Notes under the pieces: model-generated
Told to the model about the DNA's origin: nothing
The model's database searches: none
Seen by the model: only the letters and a program-made list of their open reading frames with translations
Assembly (NCBI GenBank): GCA_902776725.1
Contig: CACYQX010000005.1
Location: 1 to 64,000 of the forward strand
Length of the DNA: 64,000 bases
Direction: 5' to 3'
Source of the DNA: an uncultured Eubacteriales bacterium
Lineage (GTDB): Bacteria; Bacillota; Clostridia; Peptostreptococcales; Anaerovoracaceae
Part shown: piece by piece, positions 51,269 to 61,510 of the stretch
Numbering within the stretch: position 1 is the first letter of the stretch
How the letters are laid out: each line of letters begins with the position of its first letter
Made by a program: the position numbers and the translations under genes

Positions 51269-52261
51269 ATGACAGAAACAAAGGACAGAAGCAGAAAGAA
51301 TAATAAGCTGAAGATCATTTTGGTGCTGATGGCTATGGCGCTGATCTTTATGTGCTCGGGATGTAATTCGGTAAATGATGCGTCGCTACCTCCGGAGTCG
51401 GGTGATGTTAAGGATGCGACGGAAGAAGCGGTTGAGGAAGAGGCAGAAGAGAAAGAAGAAGCTCCTGAACCGCCCGAGAACGGAACGGGAAGATTTGAAT
51501 ACAGCGATGGATCCGTCTACGAAGGCGAGTGGAAGAACGGCCTGTGGAACGGCAGCGGTGAATATACTAGCTCATACGGATGGACGTATAAGGGCGATTT
51601 TGTTGACGGAAAGCGCGAAGGAAACGGTGTTTATACAGCGGGAAGCTCCGTCTACGATGGCGAATGGAAGGACGATGTAAAGTCGGGGCAGGGAAAACTC
51701 ACGCGTTCGGACGGGCTCGAGTACGAAGGCGGATGGGAGAATGACCTGTATTCCGGACAAGGGATTCTTAAGAGCCCCGAAGGATGGACGTACGAGGGCG
51801 AGTTCACAGAAGGTGAAGTCACAGGAACAGGTTTTATGCTGTACGGTGACGGAACAAAATATGAAGGCAGCGTGGTTGCGGGTATCCGAAGCGGAAAAGG
51901 AAAGCTTGTATTTACAAGCGGATCTACATACGAAGGTGATTTTGTAAACGGAGCTATGCAGGGACAGGGTGTCTTTGTGAGCAGCGAAGGATGGCGCTAT
52001 GAAGGATCGTGGGCCGACAATGTTAGAAGTGGACAGGGTAAGTTCACCTTTGCCGATGGATCTTATTACGAAGGCGCATGGGCCAACGATGAACGAAACG
52101 GCGAAGGAACGCAGGTCTATTACGACGAATCCGGAAGTCTCTTTGCCACATATACGGGAGGCTTTGTGGACGGAAAGCGTCAAGGGAACGGAACCATGAA
52201 ATATGCGGACGGAAACGAGCAGACAGGAAAATGGGAGAACGACGATTTTATCGGTGAATAA
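51269..52261 (+). CDS. MORN-repeat lipoprotein
   Basis: 330 residues. A charged N-terminus and hydrophobic segment end in the lipobox CSGC (Cys32), then an acidic Glu/Pro linker (residues ~45-75) and ten to eleven MORN repeats of ~23 residues (pattern YEGEW-NG---G-G----DG) to the C-terminus. The repeats would form an elongated beta-sheet rod on the outer face of the membrane. MORN proteins often bind lipids or build scaffolds; in bacteria the role is mostly unknown. TAGGAGAA ribosome binding site. Repeats ending in the aromatic SS(Y/E)GW type alternate with the DG type. Confidence 0.92.
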   Translation: MTETKDRSRKNNKLKIILVLMAMALIFMCSGCNSVNDASLPPESGDVKDATEEAVEEEAEEKEEAPEPPENGTGRFEYSDGSVYEGEWKNGLWNGSGEYTSSYGWTYKGDFVDGKREGNGVYTAGSSVYDGEWKDDVKSGQGKLTRSDGLEYEGGWENDLYSGQGILKSPEGWTYEGEFTEGEVTGTGFMLYGDGTKYEGSVVAGIRSGKGKLVFTSGSTYEGDFVNGAMQGQGVFVSSEGWRYEGSWADNVRSGQGKFTFADGSYYEGAWANDERNGEGTQVYYDESGSLFATYTGGFVDGKRQGNGTMKYADGNEQTGKWENDDFIGE

Positions 52262-52301
52262 TATAATCTTCGCTTTGTAAAAGTTTTGGGAGGATGTAAT
52301 T

Positions 52302-52829
52302 ATGAGAAAGATTCTTGTGGTTGTGGATATGCAGAACGATTTTATCGATGGAGCGCTTGGAACAAAGGAAGCCGAAGCGATTCTCGATAATGTTGCTGAG
52401 AAAATCAAAGAGTATAACCCGAAAGATGTATTCTATACGATGGATACGCATGAAGAAAACTATATGGAAACGCAGGAGGGAAAATTCCTTCCCGTCGAAC
52501 ATTGCATCGAGAGAACGGAAGGGTGGAAACTCAACAAGAGGCTCGAGCCGCTTCTTGCGATGGCGAATATGGTAGTAAAGCCAACATTCGGATCGATGAG
52601 ACTTGGAGATTTGATAGAAGATATTTACGAGGAAGAGGATGGCAATATAGAAATCGAGCTAATCGGTCTTTGCACCGATATCTGCGTGGTTTCTAACGCG
52701 CTCATTCTTAAGGCAAGATTCCACGAGGTTCCGATCAAGGTGGACTCCAGCTGCTGTGCGGGAGTTACTCCCGAGAAGCATGAGGCTGCGCTTGAGACGA
52801 TGAGATCCTGTCAGATAATAGTTGAGTAG
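52302..52829 (+). CDS. Isochorismatase-family cysteine hydrolase (nicotinamidase-like)
   Basis: 175 residues. Catalytic triad positions are visible: Asp9 in VVVDMQNDF, a Lys in MVVKPTFGS and the nucleophile Cys in GLCTDICVVSN. DTHEENY and FLPVEHCI hold the metal-site acidic/His residues, as in nicotinamidase PncA, the most likely activity (nicotinamide to nicotinate for NAD salvage). Other members hydrolyse ureido compounds, so the substrate is not certain. GGGAGGATG ribosome binding site. Confidence 0.85.
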   Translation: MRKILVVVDMQNDFIDGALGTKEAEAILDNVAEKIKEYNPKDVFYTMDTHEENYMETQEGKFLPVEHCIERTEGWKLNKRLEPLLAMANMVVKPTFGSMRLGDLIEDIYEEEDGNIEIELIGLCTDICVVSNALILKARFHEVPIKVDSSCCAGVTPEKHEAALETMRSCQIIVE

Positions 52830-52854
52830 CAAGTGCTTTGGAGGCAGAATACAG

Positions 52855-53682
52855 ATGTCAATCAGAATGATAGGTCTCGACCTTGATGGCACGACATTGG
52901 ATGCCGAGGGTCGTTTCTCGGAGAGAACAATCGAGGCGTTTAAAAAAGCAAGGGAAAAGGGAGTGCATATTATAATTTCAACGGGAAGGACTCTTTGTTC
53001 TCTTCCCGATGAAATGTTTGATATGCCTTTTCTTGAATATGCCGTTACTTCAAATGGTGCGCGCATAATAAAACTCGATACAAAGGAAACGATATACGCC
53101 AACTTAATTGATGAGGAATCTGTAAGGACTGCGCATAGAATACTCAAAGAAAACAATGCGACGATAGAGATATTCTATAGCGGAAGAGCGTATATGGACG
53201 CGGACGATTATAAGTTGGTTTTGGACGGCGAACCGACTCGCAAGATGAGAAACAGAGAGTATATATTAAAATCCAGGACACCGGTTGCGGATATATATGG
53301 ACTTCTTCTTGAAGGAGCATCGGGAATGGAGAATATAAGCATATGCTATTCAACTATTGCCGACAAAGAAAAGATGGAATCTAAACTAAAGGCAATACCA
53401 AATATAACGGTTACGTCATCCTTTGAGTACAATAATGAAATCGGAGGATTGACCACCAGCAAGGCTGAAGGTCTAAAGTATATGATGGAGATGCTTGGGG
53501 TGACTTCGGACGAACTTATGTGCTGTGGCGACAGTCCGAACGACATAGCGATGCTCGAACTGGCCGGGATAGCAGTGGCGGTAGGAAATGCCACGGAAGA
53601 GGTCAAGGCGATAGCGGACTATATAACAGCGCCCCATTATGAGGATGGTGTCGCAAAAGCTATTGAACGTTTTGTTCTGTAG
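52855..53682 (+). CDS. Cof-type HAD phosphatase (HAD-IIB)
   Basis: 275 residues from ATG 52855, with TTGGAGG upstream. Motif I GLDLDGTTLD, motif II ISTGRT, a C2-type cap, Lys in TTSKAEGLKYMME and motif IV GDSPNDIAMLELAG. Family members dephosphorylate sugar phosphates, FMN or pyridoxal phosphate; the substrate cannot be predicted. Follows the cysteine hydrolase by 25 bases. Terminator downstream. Confidence 0.9.
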   Translation: MSIRMIGLDLDGTTLDAEGRFSERTIEAFKKAREKGVHIIISTGRTLCSLPDEMFDMPFLEYAVTSNGARIIKLDTKETIYANLIDEESVRTAHRILKENNATIEIFYSGRAYMDADDYKLVLDGEPTRKMRNREYILKSRTPVADIYGLLLEGASGMENISICYSTIADKEKMESKLKAIPNITVTSSFEYNNEIGGLTTSKAEGLKYMMEMLGVTSDELMCCGDSPNDIAMLELAGIAVAVGNATEEVKAIADYITAPHYEDGVAKAIERFVL

Positions 53683-53732
53683 TAATTGACTCGTAGATAA
53701 GAAAACTTATTTTTGGCAAATCAGCATATTAT

Positions 53733-53761
53733 TCACCTGTGTTGAGCAGGTGATTTTTTTA
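53733..53761 (+). terminator. Terminator after the Cof phosphatase gene
   Basis: TCACCTG/CAGGTGA perfect 7-bp stem (53733-53739 with 53747-53753), 7-nt loop, then seven T. Confidence 0.9.
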
Positions 53762-53781
53762 TGGCAAAACTGTGGTAAATA

Positions 53782-53809
53782 TTGACATGTAAAAAATAGA
53801 CTGTAAAAT
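53782..53809 (+). promoter_or_regulatory. Promoter of the yraN-comM-dprA unit
   Basis: TTGACA (53782-53787), 16-bp spacer, TAAAAT (53804-53809), 22 bases upstream of the yraN start. Confidence 0.7.
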
Positions 53810-53830
53810 ATTGGCTACGGAGGTTTTGGC

Positions 53831-54154
53831 ATGTATAAGAAAAACATAGGAAACGCGGGCGAAAGCTTTGCGGTTGAATACCTGAAGGCAAAGGGGTATG
53901 ACATTATAGCCACGGATTATCGCCTAAAAATCGGTCAGGTCGATGTGATTGCGAGAAACGAGTGGGGACTCCACTTTATAGAGGTCAAGACCCGAAGCAG
54001 CGCGCGGTTTGGGCGACCGGCCGAAGCGGTTGACAGAAACAAGCTCGCCCATATCAGGAATGTGGCAGCGTTCTATATGCGAGAGCATAAGGTGGATGGG
54101 CCCGTTTCTATCGATGTAATTGAAATATTGGTAAATCATATAGAGGGGGTGTAG
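53831..54154 (+). CDS. yraN: YraN/UPF0102 family nuclease-like protein
   Basis: 107 residues. Endonuclease-like fold with the motifs GNAGESFAVEYLKAKGY, GQVDVIARN and HFIEVKTRSS (D...E-x-K metal site) and RFGRPAEAVDRNKLAHI. Function not fully settled; related to Holliday-junction-resolvase-type nucleases. CTACGGAGG ribosome binding site. Leads a conserved Firmicute set with comM and dprA, which act in DNA processing. Confidence 0.92.
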   Translation: MYKKNIGNAGESFAVEYLKAKGYDIIATDYRLKIGQVDVIARNEWGLHFIEVKTRSSARFGRPAEAVDRNKLAHIRNVAAFYMREHKVDGPVSIDVIEILVNHIEGV

Positions 54155-54156
54155 AA

Positions 54157-55686
54157 ATGCTCGCAAAAGTGAATTGTGCGGCCCTCAGAGGCATCGAAGG
54201 AAGGAGAGTGGAGGTCGAGGTTGAGTCCGGTAGAGGGCTTCCCGGCGTAACTATTATCGGTCTTGGAGACGTAACGGTGAAGGAAGCGGCGTCGCGAATA
54301 AAGTCGGCGTTTAATTCCTGCAAGCTCGAGTTTCCGGACGGCAAGGTTACAATCAATCTCGCTCCCGCGTGGCTTCAGAAGCACGGAAGCCATTACGATC
54401 TCGCGATGGCAGTGGGAATACTAAAGACGAGCGGCGAAATCGAAGCCGCAAATATTGACGCCATGGCATTTCTGGGTGAACTCGGTCTCGACGGAAGAAT
54501 AAATCCATGCAGGGGCATTATGCCTATGGTTATGGCGCTGAGAAACTCAGGAATAAAGGTGGTCGTTGTTCCTCCTGAGAACGCTGTGGAAGCATCTGTG
54601 GTGGAGGGGGTTAGGGTACTCTCTACGGAAAGCTTTTTTGATATAGCGGAGTTTTTGAGGACGGGAGACGAAGGCTATCTGCTTGAAGAAAAGAGACGCG
54701 ACGGAGAAAGTAAGGGCAAGGTGGGTAGCCTTAACTATTCGGATATCAAAGGGCAGGAGGCGGGAAAGCGTGCAATAGTAATCGGTGTTTCGGGAGGCCA
54801 CGGCATACTGATGTACGGAAGCCCCGGGACGGGAAAAACAATGCTTGCGGAACGAATTCCGTATATTATGCCGCCGCTCTCAAAAGAGGAGACATTGGAA
54901 TTAACGGCGATCTATTCCGTGGCCGGAGGGCTTGACGACAATCGCCCAATCATATCCGAAAGGCCATTTAGGGCTCCGGGGACATCGATATCTATTCCGG
55001 GAATGATAGGTTCCGGAGCTCCGCCTAAGCCGGGCGAGATTACGCTTGCACACAAAGGCGTGCTCTTTCTGGACGAGCTCGGTGAAAGAAAACGCGATGC
55101 CGTCGATATCCTGAGAGTTCCGATGGAGAAGAAAAACATAGTTCTGAACAGGATGGGAGAGACGTATAAATATCCCGCGGATTTTCTCTTTGTTGCGGCG
55201 ACAAATCCCTGCAAATGCGGATACTATGGCGACCAGCGTCGCGCGTGCACGTGCAAGGCGAGAGAGATAGCGACGTATAGGAGTAAGCTCTCGGGACCGA
55301 TTATGGGAAGGATCGATATCCATCTGGAACTCGGAAATCCCGAGTATGACGAAGTGAGGGGGAAGCCCGGAATGTCATCAGAAGATATGAGAGGGATGAT
55401 CATGCGGACGCGGGATATCCAAAAGGAAAGATACAAGAATGAACCCTACGGTCTAAACGGCGAACTCGATTCAAAAGGGGTTGAGAAATATTGCGTGATG
55501 GATAAAGAGTCCGAGGGTCTTCTGCGGACAGCATATAACGCCATGGGGCTCGATCCGAGGGCACTTGTAAAAATCAAAAAACTCTCGAGAACGATTGCGG
55601 ATTTGGCTGAGAAAGAAGTGATAGGAGTTTCAGAGCTCTCGGAAGCGCTTCAATATCGCATGAGAACGGTAAGGCAGGAGGTGTAG
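54157..55686 (+). CDS. comM: ComM/YifB family Mg-chelatase-like AAA+ ATPase
   Basis: 509 residues. N-terminal Lon-protease-like domain (VEVESGRGLPGVTIIGLGD), AAA+ core with Walker A GSPGTGKTM, Walker B FLDELGE, and the zinc-like cysteine cluster NPCKCGYYG...ACTC; C-terminal helical lid (LSRTIADLAEKE). In naturally competent bacteria ComM is a helicase promoting branch migration during transformation. Start 2 bases after yraN, AGAGGGGGTG ribosome binding site. Confidence 0.93.
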   Translation: MLAKVNCAALRGIEGRRVEVEVESGRGLPGVTIIGLGDVTVKEAASRIKSAFNSCKLEFPDGKVTINLAPAWLQKHGSHYDLAMAVGILKTSGEIEAANIDAMAFLGELGLDGRINPCRGIMPMVMALRNSGIKVVVVPPENAVEASVVEGVRVLSTESFFDIAEFLRTGDEGYLLEEKRRDGESKGKVGSLNYSDIKGQEAGKRAIVIGVSGGHGILMYGSPGTGKTMLAERIPYIMPPLSKEETLELTAIYSVAGGLDDNRPIISERPFRAPGTSISIPGMIGSGAPPKPGEITLAHKGVLFLDELGERKRDAVDILRVPMEKKNIVLNRMGETYKYPADFLFVAATNPCKCGYYGDQRRACTCKAREIATYRSKLSGPIMGRIDIHLELGNPEYDEVRGKPGMSSEDMRGMIMRTRDIQKERYKNEPYGLNGELDSKGVEKYCVMDKESEGLLRTAYNAMGLDPRALVKIKKLSRTIADLAEKEVIGVSELSEALQYRMRTVRQEV

Positions 55687-55688
55687 AT

Positions 55689-56582
55689 ATGGCGGATAAG
55701 CAAAATATCAAAACGCTTAATTTTGGCGATAGGGACTATCCGGCAAAGCTAAAGGAGTTTCTGAAAGACCCAAAGACTATATATTATTTGGGAGATATCA
55801 CGATGGCGGATGAGGTTTCGATAGCGGTGGTTGGAAGTCGCGCGTGTTCCGCATACGGAAGGGCAGTCTCGGTGGAAATCGGGAGGCGAGCTGCGGCATT
55901 TGGTGTAAATGTGGTCAGCGGACTTGCGAAGGGGATTGACGGCGCCGGGCATCTCGGCGTGATGGACGCGGGCGGAAAGACAATAGGTGTGGTTGCCAAC
56001 GGACTGGACATATTCTATCCCTATGAGAACAGAAGGATTCAGAAGGAGATTGCAAAGGAAGGACTCCTGATCAGCGAGTATCCGGAGGGGCAGGAATCCA
56101 TGCCTTGGCATTTTCCCACTCGCAATAGGATAATAAGCGCGCTTGCGGACGCAGTAATCGTCGTTGAGGCAAATACGAGGAGCGGATCGCTCATAACTGC
56201 GGAGTGCGCGATAGAGCAGGGAAAAGAGGTTTATGCGGTTCCGGGAAATATAATGAGTCAGAATAGCCTTGGAACAAACAAGCTCATAGCGGATGGGGCG
56301 AGGCCTCTCGTCTATGTTGATCAGGTATTTCATGACCTCATAGACAGAGGAATTTTGAAGGCTCCTATGGAGAGCGAGGCTCTGGAATCAAACAGGAACC
56401 TCGGTGAGCAGGAGAAGGAACTGCTCTATGCCTTGAAAAATAGCGGAGAATTGTCGCTCGAGGACCTTGCGGCGACGCTTGGAATAGGCATGGCTGAGCT
56501 CAATGGACTGGTATCTGTGCTGGAAATAAAAGGAATGGTTTTTAGCGAAATGGGAAAAGTTATGATTGCAAAATCATTCTAA
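55689..56582 (+). CDS. dprA: DNA-processing protein DprA
   Basis: 297 residues. Rossmann-like single-strand-DNA-binding core: VVGSRACSAYGR, VSGLAKGIDGAGHLG, GNRI-type segment TRNRIISALADAVIVVEA and RSGSLITAECA. A C-terminal winged-helix domain (SLEDLAATLGIGMAELNGLV) completes it; the N-terminal SAM-like domain is reduced. Loads RecA on incoming single-stranded DNA. AGGCAGGAGGTG ribosome binding site; ends before topA, which has its own ribosome binding site. Confidence 0.93.
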   Translation: MADKQNIKTLNFGDRDYPAKLKEFLKDPKTIYYLGDITMADEVSIAVVGSRACSAYGRAVSVEIGRRAAAFGVNVVSGLAKGIDGAGHLGVMDAGGKTIGVVANGLDIFYPYENRRIQKEIAKEGLLISEYPEGQESMPWHFPTRNRIISALADAVIVVEANTRSGSLITAECAIEQGKEVYAVPGNIMSQNSLGTNKLIADGARPLVYVDQVFHDLIDRGILKAPMESEALESNRNLGEQEKELLYALKNSGELSLEDLAATLGIGMAELNGLVSVLEIKGMVFSEMGKVMIAKSF

Positions 56583-56634
56583 CTTATGTAAAATGTGCAT
56601 TTGACAAATAATAGTAAGAACTTTCGGAGGAAAA

Positions 56635-58719
56635 ATGGCTACTAAAAAGAAAAAAAGCGCAGATAACGGAAAGATTCTCGTAATCGTAGAATCTCCATCC
56701 AAGGCTAGGACGATTGCCAAGTATTTAGGCAGTAAATACAGCGTAATCGCATCTGTAGGACACGTAAGGGATCTTCCCAAGAGCAAGCTCGGAATCGACA
56801 AAGATAACGATTTTGAGCCGCAGTATATTCCGATCAGAGGAAAGGGCGAGCTCATAAGGTCTCTCAAGAAGGAGGCTTCAAAGGCTTCCAAGATCTATCT
56901 CGCAACGGACCCTGATAGAGAAGGAGAAGCTATTTCTTGGCATCTCGCATATCTTCTTGGAATCGATCCGGCGTCGGACTGCAGAATCGAGTTCCACGAG
57001 ATAACCAAAAACACAATCAAAGAAGCCATTAAGAATCCAAGACCTATAGATCTCGGTCTGGTTGACGCGCAGCAGGCAAGAAGAGTCCTCGATAGACTCG
57101 TAGGATACGAAATCAGCCCGCTACTTTGGCGTAAGATAAGAAAGGGACTTTCCGCAGGAAGAGTTCAGTCCGCGGCACTCAAGATTATCTGCGACAGAGA
57201 AAAGGAAATTCAGGCCTTTATTCCTGTTGAGTATTGGAACATCGCTGCGACATTCAAGAAAGGAAGAACTTTTACTGCAAAGCTAGCAGAATGTAACGGC
57301 AAGAAGATTACCGTAGACAACAAAGAACAGAACGACAAGATTATCTCCGATCTCAAGAGCGGAGAGTTCAAGGTAAAGTCGATATCCGAAAAGGAAAGAG
57401 TTGTTAAGCCGCTTCCGCCGTTCACAACGAGCAGCATGCAGCAGGAAGCCGGCAACAGACTTAATTTCAATACCAAGAAGACCATGATGATAGCGCAGCA
57501 GCTCTACGAAGGTGTGGAAATCAAGGGTAGAGGAACCACGGGTCTCATCACATACCTGAGAACCGACTCCGTAAGAGTTGCGGACGTTGCAAGATTTGCG
57601 GCAAAGGATTTCATCACAGAACGATATGGCGCAGAATATTTCGGAAACAATTTTTACAGCAACAAAAAGAAAGACATCCAGGATGCGCACGAAGCGATAA
57701 GACCTTCGGACGTAACTTTGACGCCGATGATGATCAAGGAATCTCTCACGGCGGATCAGTTCAAGCTCTATAACATCATCTGGTCAAGATTTGTTGCGAG
57801 CCAGATGAGCGCCGCAAAGTTTAATAGCGTTCAGGTCGGAATCGAAAACGGAGATTATCTCCTCAAGGCGAATGGCTCAGAGGTTATCTTTGACGGATTC
57901 AGAAAAGTATATAGTCCCGTTACGGATGATGATGACGACAAGATGCTTCCGGCACTTAAAGAAGGGGAAGTTCTCAAGGCGGAGAAGATTACCGGCGAGC
58001 AGGCGTTTACACAGCCACCCGCAAGGTATACGGAAGCAAGCCTTGTAAAGGAACTCGAGGAAAAGAACATCGGAAGACCGAGTACATACGCTCCAATCGT
58101 AAGTACGCTTTCGGAGAGAAGATATGTGCTTAAGGAAAAGAAGGCAATTAAGCCTACCGATCTCGGCTTCCTCGTAAACGATATGATGGAAGAGCATTTC
58201 AGAGATATCGTAGACGTCAACTTTACGGCAGCGATGGAAGACAGCCTCGACGATATAGAAATGAACAAGAAGGAATGGAAGAAGGTAGTAGGGGACTTCT
58301 ACGGTCCATTCTCTGCTGAACTAAAACAGGCTGACTCCGTAATAGAGAAGGTAAAGATTGAAGATCAGCCGACAGGCGAGGTTTGCGAGCTATGCGGAAA
58401 GCCGCTCGTAATCAAGACAGGAAGATTCGGAGACTTTATCGCGTGCAGTGGTTATCCGGAATGCAAAAACACAAAGCCCATCATCAAGAGCATAGGTGTA
58501 AAATGTCCGAGCTGCGGAAACGAAATCGTTGCGAGAAGAAGCAAGAAGGGAAGACTTTTCTACGGATGCACAGGATATCCCAAGTGCAATATGGTCTTCT
58601 GGAATAAACCTGTCGACAAGACATGTCCAAAGTGCGGAAGTCTCATGACAGAGAAGAAGAGCAAGAAGGGAGACCTAGTTTGCTCCAACCAGGACTGCGG
58701 ATATACCGAGGGTAAATAA
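56635..58719 (+). CDS. topA: DNA topoisomerase I
   Basis: 694 residues. Type IA enzyme relaxing negative supercoils. Toprim domain at the N-terminus ([31 protein letters not shown]), catalytic tyrosine Y307 in LITYLRTDS, and three C-terminal Topo zinc ribbons (CELCG...CSGYPEC, CPSCG...CTGYPKC, CPKCG...CSNQDC). AAA/Lys-rich N-terminus ([12 protein letters not shown]). CGGAGG ribosome binding site. In Bacillus topA is followed by trmFO and xerC before hslV; here hslV follows directly. Confidence 0.97.
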   Translation: MATKKKKSADNGKILVIVESPSKARTIAKYLGSKYSVIASVGHVRDLPKSKLGIDKDNDFEPQYIPIRGKGELIRSLKKEASKASKIYLATDPDREGEAISWHLAYLLGIDPASDCRIEFHEITKNTIKEAIKNPRPIDLGLVDAQQARRVLDRLVGYEISPLLWRKIRKGLSAGRVQSAALKIICDREKEIQAFIPVEYWNIAATFKKGRTFTAKLAECNGKKITVDNKEQNDKIISDLKSGEFKVKSISEKERVVKPLPPFTTSSMQQEAGNRLNFNTKKTMMIAQQLYEGVEIKGRGTTGLITYLRTDSVRVADVARFAAKDFITERYGAEYFGNNFYSNKKKDIQDAHEAIRPSDVTLTPMMIKESLTADQFKLYNIIWSRFVASQMSAAKFNSVQVGIENGDYLLKANGSEVIFDGFRKVYSPVTDDDDDKMLPALKEGEVLKAEKITGEQAFTQPPARYTEASLVKELEEKNIGRPSTYAPIVSTLSERRYVLKEKKAIKPTDLGFLVNDMMEEHFRDIVDVNFTAAMEDSLDDIEMNKKEWKKVVGDFYGPFSAELKQADSVIEKVKIEDQPTGEVCELCGKPLVIKTGRFGDFIACSGYPECKNTKPIIKSIGVKCPSCGNEIVARRSKKGRLFYGCTGYPKCNMVFWNKPVDKTCPKCGSLMTEKKSKKGDLVCSNQDCGYTEGK

Positions 58720-58742
58720 GGGTAAGTAAAGTGGAGGACGCT

Positions 58743-59282
58743 ATGGTTCAATTTCATGCAACCACGATATGCGCTGTAAGAAGAGGTCCGGACGATGTCG
58801 CGATAGGCGGCGACGGTCAGGTCACGATGGGCGAAAGCGCCATCATGAAGAACAGCGCAAAGAAAGTCAAGAGAATATATAACGGTCAGGTTCTCACGGG
58901 ATTTGCGGGAACGGTTTCCGATGCCTTTTCTCTTACGGAAAAATTCGAAAAGAAACTCGAGGAGCACGGAGGAAATCTTAAGCGCGCCGCGGTTGACCTT
59001 GCCCAGATGTGGAGATCGGATCGCGGAATGAGAAATCTAGAAGCGCTCATGATCGTTGCGGACAAGGACGATCTTCTCGTTATCTCGGGAACCGGTGAGG
59101 TTATCGTTCCTGACCAGAGTTTTGTTGCGATAGGTTCCGGCGGAAACTATGCGTACGCTGCGGCGAACGCGCTGTTTAACCACACGGAGATGACCGCGGA
59201 AGAAATCGTAAAGGAAGCGCTCGGAATAGCGGCTTCGATTTGCGTCTACACAAACGACCACATCTCGGTTGAGAAACTATAG
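58743..59282 (+). CDS. hslV: ATP-dependent protease subunit HslV (ClpQ)
   Basis: 179 residues from ATG 58743, five bases after GGAGG; an in-frame GTG upstream lies in that site. N-terminal nucleophile peptidase: a short propeptide MVQFHA precedes TTICAVRRG, so the mature enzyme probably starts with a catalytic Thr. [21 protein letters not shown] and [13 protein letters not shown] are family motifs. Forms the dodecameric chamber capped by HslU. Confidence 0.95.
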   Translation: MVQFHATTICAVRRGPDDVAIGGDGQVTMGESAIMKNSAKKVKRIYNGQVLTGFAGTVSDAFSLTEKFEKKLEEHGGNLKRAAVDLAQMWRSDRGMRNLEALMIVADKDDLLVISGTGEVIVPDQSFVAIGSGGNYAYAAANALFNHTEMTAEEIVKEALGIAASICVYTNDHISVEKL

Positions 59283-59292
59283 GAGGCATGAC

Positions 59293-60711
59293 ATGGCGAA
59301 TAAGATTCAACAGATGACCCCAAAGGAAATAGTTGCGGAACTGGATAAATATATCATCGGTCAGGAAGAGGCAAAGAAGTCTGTCGCGATTGCGCTCAGA
59401 AACAGATACAGAAGATCACTTCTTTCCGAGAAGATGAGGGAAGAAATAACACCGAAGAATATTCTTATGATGGGACCTACGGGCTGCGGTAAGACGGAAA
59501 TCGCAAGACGTCTCGCAAAGCTGATGGAGGCTCCCTTTGTTAAGGTTGAAGCCACCAAGTTTACCGAAGTCGGTTACGTAGGCCGTGATGTCGATTCCAT
59601 GGTAAGGGATTTGGTTGAGGCTTCTATCAGAATTACCAAGCAGGCGAAGCTGAAAGAAAAATACGATATCGCTGACGGAATTGCGGAAGAAAAGATTCTT
59701 GAGGCGATTATCCCGGGACATAAGCGTAAAACCAATCCCGCAGAGACAAACCCGAACAATCCTTTTGCGTTTATCATGAATAACTTCCAGCAGCCACAGC
59801 AGCCACAGTCGCAGGAACCCGAAAAGGAGGATACCGGTGTTTCCATGGCTCGTGAGCAGGTTAGACAGCAGTTGAGAGACGGACTCCTGGAAGACCAGTT
59901 CATAGAAATAGAGGTTACCGATACGCCAAAGGGCAATCAGCTCGATATGAGCAACGAAGGCATGAGCATAGCCATAGGAAATATCTTTGGCGATATGGGC
60001 CCGAAGCGAACAAAAAAGAAAAAGGTGAGAGTAAGCGAGGCGAAGAAGATTCTCCGCGAGCAGGAGGCCCAGAACCTTATCGACATGGATCAGGTTACCG
60101 ATGAGGCGCTTCAGAACGCCGAACAGAACGGAATAATCTTTATCGACGAGATAGATAAGATCGCGTCGAGCTCGAGCGTGTATCACGGTGCGGACGTATC
60201 GAGGGAAGGTGTTCAGAGAGATATTCTTCCTATCGTAGAGGGAAGCGTTGTCAACACCAAATACGGTCCGGTTAAGACTGACCATATTCTCTTTATCGGA
60301 GCGGGTGCATTCCATACCGCAAAGCCGACGGATCTCATTCCTGAACTTCAGGGACGTTTCCCGATCAGGGTTGAACTCCAGAGTCTCACAAAGGATTCCT
60401 TTGTCAAGATTCTCACGGTTCCGGAGAATGCGATAATAAAGCAGAATCAGGCGCTTCTGGAAACCGAAGGTGTAAGCCTTGCGTTCACGGACGATGCTAT
60501 CGACGAGATAGCGAGCATGGCGTTCCTTATGAACGAGCAGACCGAGAATATCGGCGCGAGAAGACTTCATACGATTATGGAAAAACTCCTCGAGGATATT
60601 TCTTTTGAAGTTCCGGGAACGGAGAGCGATCTTACTATCGACAGGGAATACGTAAGAGATAAGTTCAGCGATACGATTGATAAGGACGACGTGGACAAAT
60701 ATATACTGTAA
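59293..60711 (+). CDS. hslU: ATP-dependent protease ATPase subunit HslU (ClpY)
   Basis: 472 residues from ATG 59293 behind AGGAGG (59281-59286). Unfoldase: Walker [10 protein letters not shown], pore loop region [17 protein letters not shown], an intermediate domain (residues ~110-245) with a Gln/Pro-rich stretch ([13 protein letters not shown]), Walker [11 protein letters not shown] and C-terminal sensor-2 domain ([14 protein letters not shown]). Feeds unfolded proteins to HslV. 10 bases after hslV. Confidence 0.96.
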   Translation: MANKIQQMTPKEIVAELDKYIIGQEEAKKSVAIALRNRYRRSLLSEKMREEITPKNILMMGPTGCGKTEIARRLAKLMEAPFVKVEATKFTEVGYVGRDVDSMVRDLVEASIRITKQAKLKEKYDIADGIAEEKILEAIIPGHKRKTNPAETNPNNPFAFIMNNFQQPQQPQSQEPEKEDTGVSMAREQVRQQLRDGLLEDQFIEIEVTDTPKGNQLDMSNEGMSIAIGNIFGDMGPKRTKKKKVRVSEAKKILREQEAQNLIDMDQVTDEALQNAEQNGIIFIDEIDKIASSSSVYHGADVSREGVQRDILPIVEGSVVNTKYGPVKTDHILFIGAGAFHTAKPTDLIPELQGRFPIRVELQSLTKDSFVKILTVPENAIIKQNQALLETEGVSLAFTDDAIDEIASMAFLMNEQTENIGARRLHTIMEKLLEDISFEVPGTESDLTIDREYVRDKFSDTIDKDDVDKYIL

Positions 60712-60730
60712 AGGAATTAGAGGTAGTTTA

Positions 60731-61510
60731 ATGGGCAATGATCTTTTAACAAGGGTTAGAAAACTTAACTGGGTGCTTTCGGAGAGCGCTACGGGTTTTG
60801 TTTCTTTTGAAGAATTATGCAATACGATGTACGAACTCGTGCAGGGTAATGTATATATCATGAACAAAAGAGGAAAGATTCTTGCGGCCAAGTTTGACGA
60901 TGGCGCGGAGGAACCTCTCGTTTACGACGAAAAGAGCAAAGCGTATGTGCTTCCCAATAAGTATTACGAAAAATATCTCGAACTCAACGAGACGCGTGAG
61001 AACCTAACATACGATGCCATCAAAGAATTCAACGGAAAAGACTATACCATGGCTGCGAAGTTCCATACTATAGTTCCGGTTATCTTTGGTGGAAAGCGTG
61101 TTGCGACTATGCTGTTTGTCAGAGAGAACAAAGCTTTCTCCGATGAGGATATAGCTATATGCGAATACGGGGCAACGGTTGTAGGAATCGAAGTCTCCAG
61201 AGGTCTTGCTCTCGAAGAGGAAGAGGATAACAGACAGAAGAACGCTGTCATAGTCGCGCTCGAAACGCTCTCTTATTCAGAGATGGATGCGGTCAGCAAA
61301 ATCTTTGCAGAGCTCGATGGTGACTCAGGGCTTCTGGTTGCAAGCAAGATTGCGGACAAGTCCGGAATTACAAGGTCCGTAATTGTAAACGCTCTCAGAA
61401 AACTCGAAAGCGCAGGCGTGATAGAGTCAAAGTCGCTCGGCATGAAGGGCACAAGGATCAAAATCACCAACGAATTCCTGAGAGACGAAATAGAAAAGAT
61501 GGAGATCTAG
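60731..61510 (+). CDS. codY: Global nutritional regulator CodY
   Basis: 259 residues from ATG 60731. N-terminal GAF-type domain that binds branched-chain amino acids, GTP site near the middle, and a C-terminal winged helix (ASKIADKSGITRSVIVNALRKLE then AGVIESKSLGMKGTRIKI). Conserved position after hslUV, as in Bacillus subtilis. A likely regulator of the peptide import and amino acid genes in this window; I did not find a clear AATTTTCWGAAAATT box upstream of them. Stop codon shares its G with the next start. Confidence 0.96.
   Translation: MGNDLLTRVRKLNWVLSESATGFVSFEELCNTMYELVQGNVYIMNKRGKILAAKFDDGAEEPLVYDEKSKAYVLPNKYYEKYLELNETRENLTYDAIKEFNGKDYTMAAKFHTIVPVIFGGKRVATMLFVRENKAFSDEDIAICEYGATVVGIEVSRGLALEEEEDNRQKNAVIVALETLSYSEMDAVSKIFAELDGDSGLLVASKIADKSGITRSVIVNALRKLESAGVIESKSLGMKGTRIKITNEFLRDEIEKMEI

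Noticed and set aside
51480..52250. Periodic ~69-base pattern as a tandem DNA repeat
   Set aside because: It is explained by the ~23-residue MORN protein repeats, whose DNA copies are diverged.
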